This document shows, piece after piece, positions 35,793 through 43,256 of a stretch of 64,000 nt of DNA. Below the pieces are notes generated by a model. That model made no database searches, had not been told where the DNA came from, and worked only from the letters and a program-made list of their open reading frames with translations. The stretch's first letter is position 1; the number at the start of each line of letters is the position of its first letter. Both the position numbers and the translations under genes were made by a program. Source of the DNA: Maribacter litoralis (GTDB lineage: Bacteria > Bacteroidota > Bacteroidia > Flavobacteriales > Flavobacteriaceae). Location of the stretch: contig NZ_QCZD01000003.1 in the NCBI RefSeq assembly GCF_003075045.1, forward strand, positions 62,001-126,000, in the 5' to 3' direction.

Positions 35793-35808
35793 GGTTAATC
35801 GATTAAAC
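35793..35808. promoter_or_regulatory. LacI operator 2 (kdgK-proximal)
   Basis: GGTTAATCGATTAAAC, the exact reverse complement of operator 1, centred 79 bp away. It lies 38 bp before the kdgK ATG. A weak -7-like TAAAGTGG overlaps its left side. Confidence 0.85.
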
Positions 35809-35846
35809 AAACGATAATTTAGTACATATAAAACTTAATAAACAAC

Positions 35847-36893
35847 ATGAAAAAAGTAGTAACATTCGGTGAAATAATGCTTCGTTTAGCACCACAAGGA
35901 TTTTTAAGGTTTTCACAAGCCAATAATTTTGATGTAGTATATGGTGGAGGAGAATCTAACGTTGCTGTTTCATTAGCTAATTATGGTGTTCCTGTAGATT
36001 TCGTAACACGTTTACCTAAGAATGACATTGGTGAATGTGCCATGATGGAAATGCGCAAAAGAGGCGTTGGTGTAGATAAAATTGTATACGGTGGTGATCG
36101 TTTAGGTATTTATTTCCTAGAAACGGGAGCGGTATCTAGAGGTAGTAAAGTTGTTTACGACAGAGCTCATTCTGCCATTGCAGAGATAGAATCTGGAATG
36201 ATCGATTGGGATGCTGTTTTTGAAAATGTAGAGTGGTTTCATTGGACGGGTATTACACCGGCCATTTCACAAGGTGCCGCAGATGTTTGTTTAGAAGCTG
36301 TTAAAGCTGCAAGTGCAAAAGGTATTACGATTTCAACGGATTTAAACTATAGAGCTAAACTTTGGACATACTGTGATGATGCACATAGAGAAAAAATAAT
36401 GGCTGGTTTAACCGAGTATTGTGATATCATTTTAGGGAACGAAGAAGATGCTGAAAAGCATTTTGGAATTCACCCAGAAGGACTTGACGTACATAAAGAT
36501 GGTGCCGATGTTAAAGCGGAAGCTTTTTTATCTGTATGTAAGCAGATGATGAAGAAATTCCCTAAAGCGAAAAAGGTAATTACAACATTAAGAGGTTCTA
36601 TATCTGCTTCTCATAATACATGGGCAGGTGTTCTTTGGGACGGAAATAAAATGTACGAAACCCGCCAATACCAAATTACCGATATCGTTGATCGTGTAGG
36701 TGGTGGAGATTCGTTCATGGGAGGTTTGATTTACGGATTATTAAAATACCCAGAAGATGATCAAAACGCACTTGACTTTGCAGTTGCAGCATCTTGTTTA
36801 AAGCATACTATTAAAGGTGATGCCAACCTAGTTACCGTTTCTGAAGTTGAAAAACTTATGGGTGGTGATGCCTCTGGTAGAGTTGCAAGATAA
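35847..36893 (+). CDS. kdgK: 2-keto-3-deoxygluconate kinase (PfkB family)
   Basis: A 348-residue ribokinase-fold sugar kinase: N-terminal VTFGEIMLRLAPQGF, YGGGESNVAVSLANYG, substrate region, and the C-terminal anion-hole motif DRVGGGDSFMGGLIYGL with catalytic Asp. It phosphorylates KDG to KDPG with ATP. As first gene of a three-gene operon ending in KDPG aldolase and preceded by a LacI operator, KDG kinase is strongly favoured over other PfkB activities. Confidence 0.92.
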   Translation: MKKVVTFGEIMLRLAPQGFLRFSQANNFDVVYGGGESNVAVSLANYGVPVDFVTRLPKNDIGECAMMEMRKRGVGVDKIVYGGDRLGIYFLETGAVSRGSKVVYDRAHSAIAEIESGMIDWDAVFENVEWFHWTGITPAISQGAADVCLEAVKAASAKGITISTDLNYRAKLWTYCDDAHREKIMAGLTEYCDIILGNEEDAEKHFGIHPEGLDVHKDGADVKAEAFLSVCKQMMKKFPKAKKVITTLRGSISASHNTWAGVLWDGNKMYETRQYQITDIVDRVGGGDSFMGGLIYGLLKYPEDDQNALDFAVAASCLKHTIKGDANLVTVSEVEKLMGGDASGRVAR

Positions 36894-36927
36894 ATAGAAC
36901 ATAACCTATACTTCTAAAACCAAAAAA

Positions 36928-38148
36928 ATGTCGAAAAAATCTGTTTTAATCCTTTGTGGCGGTGGTCCTGCTCCCGGTATCAATACCGTTATTAGTACTG
37001 TTGCGAAGGCATTTTTAAAAGATGATTATCGCGTTTTAGGTTTGCATGAAGGTTTTAAGGGAATTTTTAATGAAAATCCGCAAATAAAGGAATTTGACTT
37101 TTTCCATGCAGATAGGATTTTCAGTAGAGGCGGCTCAACATTAATAATGAGTCGTTTTAAACCTAAAAATGAAAAACTAAACACTAACCTGTTTATTGAT
37201 AACAATGTAAAGCTGTTGGTAAGTATAGGTGGTGATGACACCGCCTCTACCGCCAACAGAATTACTGGTTATTTAGAGAAAGAAGGTATTTCTATTGCTA
37301 ATATTCACGTACCTAAAACCATTGACAACGATTTACCGTTACCGGATAGAAACCCAACATTTGGTTTTCATTCTGCAAAAGATGAAGGTGTACGTATAGG
37401 GAACACTACTTATGAAGATGCACGTACAAGCCAAAACTGGTTTGTTATGTCTACCATGGGTAGGTCTGCAGGGCACTTGGCTTTTGGAATAGCGGCAAGT
37501 TGCCACTTTCCAATGATGATCATACCAGAAATGTTCGATCGTACTTCTATCACCTTTGATAAAGTGGTACGAATGGTAATTTCTTCAATGATCAAACGTA
37601 AAATTGAAAATATCCATTACGGCGTTGCCCTAATAAGTGAAGGTGTATTTCACAATATGCCCGATTCAGAATTAAAAAAGTGCGATATTAATTTCACATA
37701 TGATGACCACGGGCACCCAGAATTAGGCAATGTAAGCAAAGCGCATATTTTTAATATGCTCGTTCAAAAAAAATTAAAAGAATTAGGTATTCATATTAAA
37801 AGTAGACCCGTTGAACTGGGTTACGAATTACGCTGTTGCAGACCTATTGGTTTTGACCTTACACTTTGTACGGTTTTAGGTCTAGGCGTAAAAAAATTAT
37901 TCGATGAAGGCAAAAGTGGCTGTATGGTCACTGCAAATTCTAGAGGTGAAATAACCCCTTTGTTCTTGTCTGAAATACAAGATGAAAATGGTAAAATTGC
38001 CCCTAGATTGGTGAAAATTAATTCAGAATTGGCAGAATTATGCTTTCAAAATTTATTTTATGTAGGCGAAGGTGATTATGATGATGCAAAAAAATATGTT
38101 GACAACCCTTCAGACTACGATTTCAACAAAATTTTAACCGAGAAATAA
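36928..38148 (+). CDS. PFK-A family phosphofructokinase, PPi-dependent type by motif
   Basis: A 406-residue 6-phosphofructokinase-like protein: GGGPAPGINTVISTV, IGGDDT (101-105), PKTIDNDLPLPD (129 on), MGRSAGHLAFG, IPEMFDR. Asp104 in place of the Gly of ATP-PFKs, and Lys130 before TIDND, are the usual marks of pyrophosphate-dependent PFK, which is reversible. It lies 34 bp after kdgK and 7 bp before the aldolase. In this operon it may run towards fructose-6-P, making hexose phosphate from the triose released by KDPG aldolase; that is inference. A role as a sugar-acid kinase is less likely given the motifs. Confidence 0.85.
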   Translation: MSKKSVLILCGGGPAPGINTVISTVAKAFLKDDYRVLGLHEGFKGIFNENPQIKEFDFFHADRIFSRGGSTLIMSRFKPKNEKLNTNLFIDNNVKLLVSIGGDDTASTANRITGYLEKEGISIANIHVPKTIDNDLPLPDRNPTFGFHSAKDEGVRIGNTTYEDARTSQNWFVMSTMGRSAGHLAFGIAASCHFPMMIIPEMFDRTSITFDKVVRMVISSMIKRKIENIHYGVALISEGVFHNMPDSELKKCDINFTYDDHGHPELGNVSKAHIFNMLVQKKLKELGIHIKSRPVELGYELRCCRPIGFDLTLCTVLGLGVKKLFDEGKSGCMVTANSRGEITPLFLSEIQDENGKIAPRLVKINSELAELCFQNLFYVGEGDYDDAKKYVDNPSDYDFNKILTEK

Positions 38149-38155
38149 AAAACAA

Positions 38156-38824
38156 ATGGCACAATATTCAAGAATTGAAGTAGCAAATGTAATGAAGGAA
38201 TCGGGTATGGTACCTTTGTTCTACCACCCAGACATTGAGTTAGGTAAAAAGATTTTACAAGCTTGTTATGATGGTGGTGCACGTTTAATGGAATTTACCG
38301 CTCGTGGCGATTTCGCTTTCGAAGTGTTTTCTGAATTGAACAAGTACGCTATTAAGAACTTACCTGGTATGATTATGGGTGTAGGATCTATCACCGATGC
38401 TGCGGCAGCTTCTTACTACATGTCAATAGGTGCAAATTTTATTGTGACACCATCTTTAAGAGAAGATATTGCAATTGTTTGTAACCGTAGAAAAGTATTA
38501 TGGTCTCCTGGTTGTGGTTCATTGACCGAAATCAACAAAGCCGAAGAAATGGGCTGTGAGATTGTAAAATTATTTCCTGGTTCTCTTTACGGACCTGGAT
38601 TTGTAAAAGGAATTAAAGGACCTCAACCTTGGACAAGTATTATGCCAACAGGTGGTGTAAGTACAGATGAGGATAACTTAAAAGGTTGGTTCGATGCCGG
38701 TGTAACCTGTGTTGGTATGGGATCAAAATTAATTAGCAAAGATATTTTAGCTAATAGAGATTACGCAGGGTTAGAAGCTTTGGTTAAAGAGACCTTAGCA
38801 ACGATTAAAAAATTAAGATCATAA
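38156..38824 (+). CDS. kdgA: KDPG/KHG aldolase
   Basis: A 222-residue class I aldolase (Eda family). The Schiff-base Lys138 is in EIVKLFPGSLYGPGFVKGIKG, followed by the phosphate-binding PTGGVS. The N-terminal Glu in RLMEFTARG is the expected catalytic acid. It cleaves KDPG to pyruvate and glyceraldehyde-3-P, completing the DEH pathway. Last gene of the kdgK operon, followed by a strong terminator. Confidence 0.93.
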   Translation: MAQYSRIEVANVMKESGMVPLFYHPDIELGKKILQACYDGGARLMEFTARGDFAFEVFSELNKYAIKNLPGMIMGVGSITDAAAASYYMSIGANFIVTPSLREDIAIVCNRRKVLWSPGCGSLTEINKAEEMGCEIVKLFPGSLYGPGFVKGIKGPQPWTSIMPTGGVSTDEDNLKGWFDAGVTCVGMGSKLISKDILANRDYAGLEALVKETLATIKKLRS

Positions 38825-38903
38825 AGTATAGAGGCAGCACACTAAGTATCACAACTATATTTAGAACTGTCTTTTAAAAGTGCATATTTAAGTTGTTAGT
38901 TGG

Positions 38904-38951
38904 AAAAGGGCATTAAAATCATGGCAATACGCCAGATTTTGTGCCCTTTTT
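38904..38951 (+). terminator. Terminator of the kdgK operon
   Basis: Long stem AAAAGGGCATTAAAATC...TGGC / GCCA..GATTTTGTGCCCTTTTT with small internal loops, 80 bp after the kdgA stop. Confidence 0.85.
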
Positions 38952-39100
38952 ATTTTAAACCGAAAGAAAGTCTACGCTCAATGAATAGATTATTGGCTAT
39001 CAACCTAATAGGTTAATATTACTATTACAATACATAATGATAACTTAATTAATACGACCTCTAACAAAGTTATTACCCAATTAGTTTATATTTTAGAAGC

Positions 39101-40765
39101 ATGAAATGCAATTTAAGCACCATGTACAGGCTACAATTAATACTGGCTATTTTTGTGTTTTTTTTGCCTATTAGCTCAAAATCGCAAACTTCAATTGACA
39201 GCTCCCTGCAGTACAGAAAAGCTATCATAAACCCTTCTCAACCTCAAGACCTTGCTTCGGGAGTACATTATTTCTCCAAGAAAAAAAATCAAGATTTAGC
39301 CTTAAGAGACACCTTAAACGCAATTTATGATCTAAGGCTTCTTTCTATCGCCGAATTTAAAATAGGTAATAATTTTAGTAGTGAAAATCACATTGTTGAA
39401 GCATTGAATCTTATTGAATCTATGCAGACAAAAGACACATTGATCAATTCAAGAGTTGGTCTTTATAACCAATTAGGGCGTATTTATAGAGCTTCTCACA
39501 ATTCAGCCGAAGCCATTAAAACCTTTGACAAAGCATTGCTCATTGCCAATAAATTAAATGACAGTGTCATTATCTTAAATAACAAGGCCAACATCTACAA
39601 AGACCTTTTAGACTATAAGAATGCATTACGTATTTATTCGTTCTTATTTAAAAAACGTTCTCATTTTTCAAATGACTATCAAACCACATTGGTAACCGAT
39701 AATTTAGGACTTGTACAATCAAAACTTAATATACCAGAGGGTTTACAAAACCTAAGGAATGCTTTAAAACTAAGGCAAAAAAATAACGATATAATTGGCC
39801 AACATGCTAGCAACACTCACTTGTCTGAGTATTATTTGGACAGAAAGGATACTACAAAAGCTCTGTTATATGCTAAAAAAGCCCTTGCCCTATCAGATAA
39901 ACTCAATAGTAGTTCTTTTAAGTTAGAATCTATTTCACAATTGATGAACTTGAACAAAAACCCATTAATTCATGAGTATAAGAAATTGACCGATAGTATT
40001 TCGAATGCCAAACAAATGGCAGAAAATAAAAATGCTTACCTTAAATACAATGTCGCAGAAGAGCAAAAGAAAACCCAAGCCAGCATACTACTGCAAGAAA
40101 TAGAATCACGTAAACGTTTAGCCTACCAAGCACTTGCTTTAATTATTTTTTTAATCTTCATTGGGTCTTATTTCATTTATAGAAATAGATACCGAAAAGC
40201 AAAAATTGAAGAAGTCTATAAAACAGAGACTAGAATTGCCAAAAAGGTACATGATGAAGTTGCAAATGATATGTATAAAGTAATGACCTCTCTAGAGAAT
40301 AATTCGGGCATAGATAGTAAGGTTTTGGACGAAATGGAAAAAATTTATACCAAAACGCGAGATATTTCCAGAGAAAATAGTGCAATTGACCTAAGACAAG
40401 ATTTCGGACTTCAATTAAACGATTTGTTACTTGGTTATAAGAATGATAAAGTAAAAGTAATTACCAGAAATCTTTCTAAAATGCCTTGGGAGAATATTCC
40501 TGAACTTAAAAAGACCGCTATATATAGGGTTTTACAAGAACTGATGACGAACATGCGCAAACATAGTCAAGCCACATTCGTCACTTTGGTTTTTCAAAAA
40601 GAAGGTTCAAAAATTCACATAAATTATCGAGATAACGGAGTAGGATGTGATCTTTTTAAAAAAAATGGTCTTCAACATACGGAATCCCGTATCGCTTCTT
40701 TAAATGGAACTATTAATTTTGAAACTAAGCAAGGTGATGGCTTTAAGGCATCAGTAATAATTTAA
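39101..40765 (+). CDS. TPR-containing sensor histidine kinase
   Basis: A 554-residue kinase: N-terminal signal (a second ATG at 39122 is possible), periplasmic TPR-like helical repeats (about 60-290: NQLGRIYRASHNSAEAIKTF, KANIYKDLLDYKNALRIY, TKALLYAKKALALSDKL), one transmembrane helix (about 343-363), a HisKA_3-like dimerisation segment with His384 (KKVHDEVAND), and a HATPase_c domain with the N-box QELMTNMRKHS and the DNGVGCDLFKKNGLQ region. It is followed 3 bp later by its response regulator. Periplasmic TPRs in Bacteroidota kinases sense a partner or ligand; signal unknown. Confidence 0.88.
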   Translation: MKCNLSTMYRLQLILAIFVFFLPISSKSQTSIDSSLQYRKAIINPSQPQDLASGVHYFSKKKNQDLALRDTLNAIYDLRLLSIAEFKIGNNFSSENHIVEALNLIESMQTKDTLINSRVGLYNQLGRIYRASHNSAEAIKTFDKALLIANKLNDSVIILNNKANIYKDLLDYKNALRIYSFLFKKRSHFSNDYQTTLVTDNLGLVQSKLNIPEGLQNLRNALKLRQKNNDIIGQHASNTHLSEYYLDRKDTTKALLYAKKALALSDKLNSSSFKLESISQLMNLNKNPLIHEYKKLTDSISNAKQMAENKNAYLKYNVAEEQKKTQASILLQEIESRKRLAYQALALIIFLIFIGSYFIYRNRYRKAKIEEVYKTETRIAKKVHDEVANDMYKVMTSLENNSGIDSKVLDEMEKIYTKTRDISRENSAIDLRQDFGLQLNDLLLGYKNDKVKVITRNLSKMPWENIPELKKTAIYRVLQELMTNMRKHSQATFVTLVFQKEGSKIHINYRDNGVGCDLFKKNGLQHTESRIASLNGTINFETKQGDGFKASVII

Positions 40766-40768
40766 TGC

Positions 40769-41434
40769 ATGTTCAAAAAAGTTTTAATTGCGGAGGATAT
40801 GGAAGACATCAACAAAGGTGTGTTTTCATTACTGACCGAATTGGGTGTAACACAAATAGATCAGGTACAATATTGTGATGATGCCTATTTAAAGATAAAA
40901 AGAGCTGATTTGGATTCAGTTCCTTTTGATCTAGTCATATCTGATCTTTCTTTTATAGTAGACCACAGATCGCAAACCTACCCATCTGGGCAAGATTTGG
41001 TCGCTAAACTCAAAACTGATTTCCCAAACCTAAAAGTAATCGTATACTCGGTAGAAGACCGCCTACAGGCCGTTCGTACACTGTTTAACCAACATCATAT
41101 CGATGCCTATGTTTGCAAGAGCAGATCAGGACTAAAAAATTTAACACAGGCTATTAGTGAAATTGCCCAAGGCAACAAATTTTTATCTCCAGAGGTTTCA
41201 AATGCATTTAGTACCGAAAACGAGCTTGAAATTGATGACTATGACATTTCACTTTTAGATCATCTAAGTAAGGGCTTATCTCAAGATGAAATCAGTGCAT
41301 TATACAGAAAGGAGAATATTTCACCTGCAAGTTTAAGTTCTATCGAAAAAAGACTGAATAAATTACGAATTCAATTCAATGCCAAAAATGCCATTCACCT
41401 TGTGGCTATTGTAAAAGATTTAGGTCTAATTTAA
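40769..41434 (+). CDS. Response regulator, NarL-like
   Basis: A 221-residue response regulator: receiver domain about 1-135 with phosphorylatable Asp59 (DLVISDLSF), acid pocket Glu9-Asp10 (IAEDMED) and Lys in CKSRSG. A C-terminal helical segment (about 155-221, DYDISLLDHLSKGLSQDEISALY ... KRLNKLRIQF) is HTH-like, resembling a divergent NarL/LuxR output. Cognate to the upstream kinase by adjacency. Confidence 0.87.
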   Translation: MFKKVLIAEDMEDINKGVFSLLTELGVTQIDQVQYCDDAYLKIKRADLDSVPFDLVISDLSFIVDHRSQTYPSGQDLVAKLKTDFPNLKVIVYSVEDRLQAVRTLFNQHHIDAYVCKSRSGLKNLTQAISEIAQGNKFLSPEVSNAFSTENELEIDDYDISLLDHLSKGLSQDEISALYRKENISPASLSSIEKRLNKLRIQFNAKNAIHLVAIVKDLGLI

Positions 41435-41635
41435 TAATATATTGAAACCTTACGGAAAACCGTAATACTCTTACCCATAATGATATTAGGTTTGTTGTTG
41501 CTTAGCAATAGGCACACTGACCATAAATTTAAACAAGTATTACCATGGCCATCCTGCTGAAAAGGTATTTCGGGGGAACTGACCGATTTGGCGGGTATGG
41601 CCTATTTAATAAATTAAACCATTCAACAAAAAATT

Positions 41636-42358
41636 ATGCGTAAACTAATTACCCTATTATTTCTTTTTTCAATTCTAATTCCCAATACAAACAATGCTCA
41701 AGATAATGGTGCCGTAGTTGCCGGTGCAGTTGGTGCACTAGCCGCGATCGGAGCAGGTGTAGCTGCAGTAGAACAAATGAAAGAACGTGCCGAATTGACC
41801 GCTACGGAATGGTTATTGGCGAACAACCCGAACATCACCAGCTTTTCATTGAAGACAATTGATTTTGAAGGTAAAAAATTAAAAGACATGTCTTCTGCTT
41901 CTGTCATCACCTTTAAAATACAAGAATTTATACCTGCCGATAAACCGGAGTTAAATGGTAAGAAACAAGTATTGCTGGGTTTTACAAGTCACGGTTGGAT
42001 AAATGAATATGGTATTGATTTCAATAAAATAAAATGGTTTCTAATTGATGAAGCGGAATGGACCAACATGATGGTATCTTATGTTAAGGTTGCATCTGGT
42101 GTCTCTAGTGATTTCAATGTAGCATCAACTTTACAAGAGGGACGTATTGTCAACAAAGGTGTCAAAATCAAAAATAAAATGACCATACCATTTTATCAAC
42201 TTTCCGGTGACATGTATGTTGTTACCGACTATTCTGATGAGATGAAATTTATTTATAACGAACGATCCTTAGGTATTTTCTTGAAAGATACAAGAGACCT
42301 CGTACAAATTAAAAGAAGTAGTCTAATTGAATTGCATGAATTCTTTTTTGAAGAATAA
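41636..42358 (+). CDS. Exported protein of unknown function
   Basis: A 240-residue protein with a signal peptide (cleaved after NNAQ) followed directly by a Gly/Ala-rich hydrophobic stretch (about 26-46: VAGAVGALAAIGAGVAAV). The rest is mixed alpha/beta with no motif I recognise (ELTATEWLLANNPNITSF, EFIPADKPELNGKKQV, YQLSGDMYVVTDY). It follows the two-component pair by 200 bp in the same direction; no functional inference is safe. The Gly/Ala stretch may be a membrane-inserting helix. Confidence 0.75.
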   Translation: MRKLITLLFLFSILIPNTNNAQDNGAVVAGAVGALAAIGAGVAAVEQMKERAELTATEWLLANNPNITSFSLKTIDFEGKKLKDMSSASVITFKIQEFIPADKPELNGKKQVLLGFTSHGWINEYGIDFNKIKWFLIDEAEWTNMMVSYVKVASGVSSDFNVASTLQEGRIVNKGVKIKNKMTIPFYQLSGDMYVVTDYSDEMKFIYNERSLGIFLKDTRDLVQIKRSSLIELHEFFFEE

Positions 42359-42363
42359 ATAAG

Positions 42364-43254
42364 TTAAACAGCCGCGGCAATATCAACTGCAACCTTTAGT
42401 TTACTTTGCCCGCTTCCATAAACAACCCCTTTTAAAGGCGGCACATCGTAGTAATCTCTACCCCAACCCACTACTATATGTTGATCCTTTGGAATCTGAT
42501 TGTTTGTTGGATCAAAATCTACCCAACCAAAACCTGGTATGTAAATGGCAAACCAGGCATGAGACGCATCGGCACCTATTAACTTTTCTTTACCCGGAGC
42601 TGGCAAGGTTTCTATATAACCACTTATATACCTTGCCGGTAAACCAACAGATCGTATACAGGCAATAGCTATTTGGGCAAAATCTTGACAAACACCTTTT
42701 TTCTCCTTCATCACTTCTTCAATTGGTGTAGAAATGGTAGAAAATTCTGAGTCGAAATCAAAATCGGTATATATGCGCTGCATCAATTCGTATGCCGCTT
42801 CAAAAACAGACCTATCTCCTTTAAATGATAATTCTGCATAATCACGTATCGCCTTATCTGTTCGTCTAATGAAAATCGATTCTAGAACATACTGTTTGGC
42901 ATCAAGAATTTCCGCATCAACACCCTGTAAAGCAGCAAGGGCATCGTTCATCGTAAAATTTTTGCATGCTTCGCTGTTGAAAGATTCATGATACTTTGCA
43001 TATTCCCTTTTAATTTTACTTCTTGTAGTAACCTTTAAGTTTCTATGTTCTGTTTGTATAGAAAAACGGGTAATGTAATTACCAAAGAAATCTCTACGCT
43101 CGGTAATTTCTGCAGGCTCGGGAGAAATTTCTATAACATAATCTAACAGCTCTTGCCCTTTAGATGCTCTTGGGCGTAACGTAGCAATATTATGACAATA
43201 ACTTACCGGAGCGTTATAATCATATTGGGTGATATGTGTAACGTTGAATATCAT
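42364..43254 (-). CDS. Transglutaminase-like cysteine peptidase/transpeptidase
   Basis: A 296-residue protein of COG1305. N-terminal beta domain (VTHITQYDYNAPVSYCHNIATLRPR), then the transglutaminase core with the triad Cys in KKGVCQDFAQIAIACIRSVGLPAR, His in DASHAWFAIYI and Asp in WVDFDPTNNQ. It has no signal peptide. It is the last gene of a three-gene unit with ATP-grasp/alpha-E and transglutaminase-DUF2126 proteins. In this conserved neighbourhood it is predicted to cut or transfer a peptide formed by the ligase partner. Confidence 0.88.
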   Translation of the reverse strand: MIFNVTHITQYDYNAPVSYCHNIATLRPRASKGQELLDYVIEISPEPAEITERRDFFGNYITRFSIQTEHRNLKVTTRSKIKREYAKYHESFNSEACKNFTMNDALAALQGVDAEILDAKQYVLESIFIRRTDKAIRDYAELSFKGDRSVFEAAYELMQRIYTDFDFDSEFSTISTPIEEVMKEKKGVCQDFAQIAIACIRSVGLPARYISGYIETLPAPGKEKLIGADASHAWFAIYIPGFGWVDFDPTNNQIPKDQHIVVGWGRDYYDVPPLKGVVYGSGQSKLKVAVDIAAAV

Positions 43255-43256
43255 TG

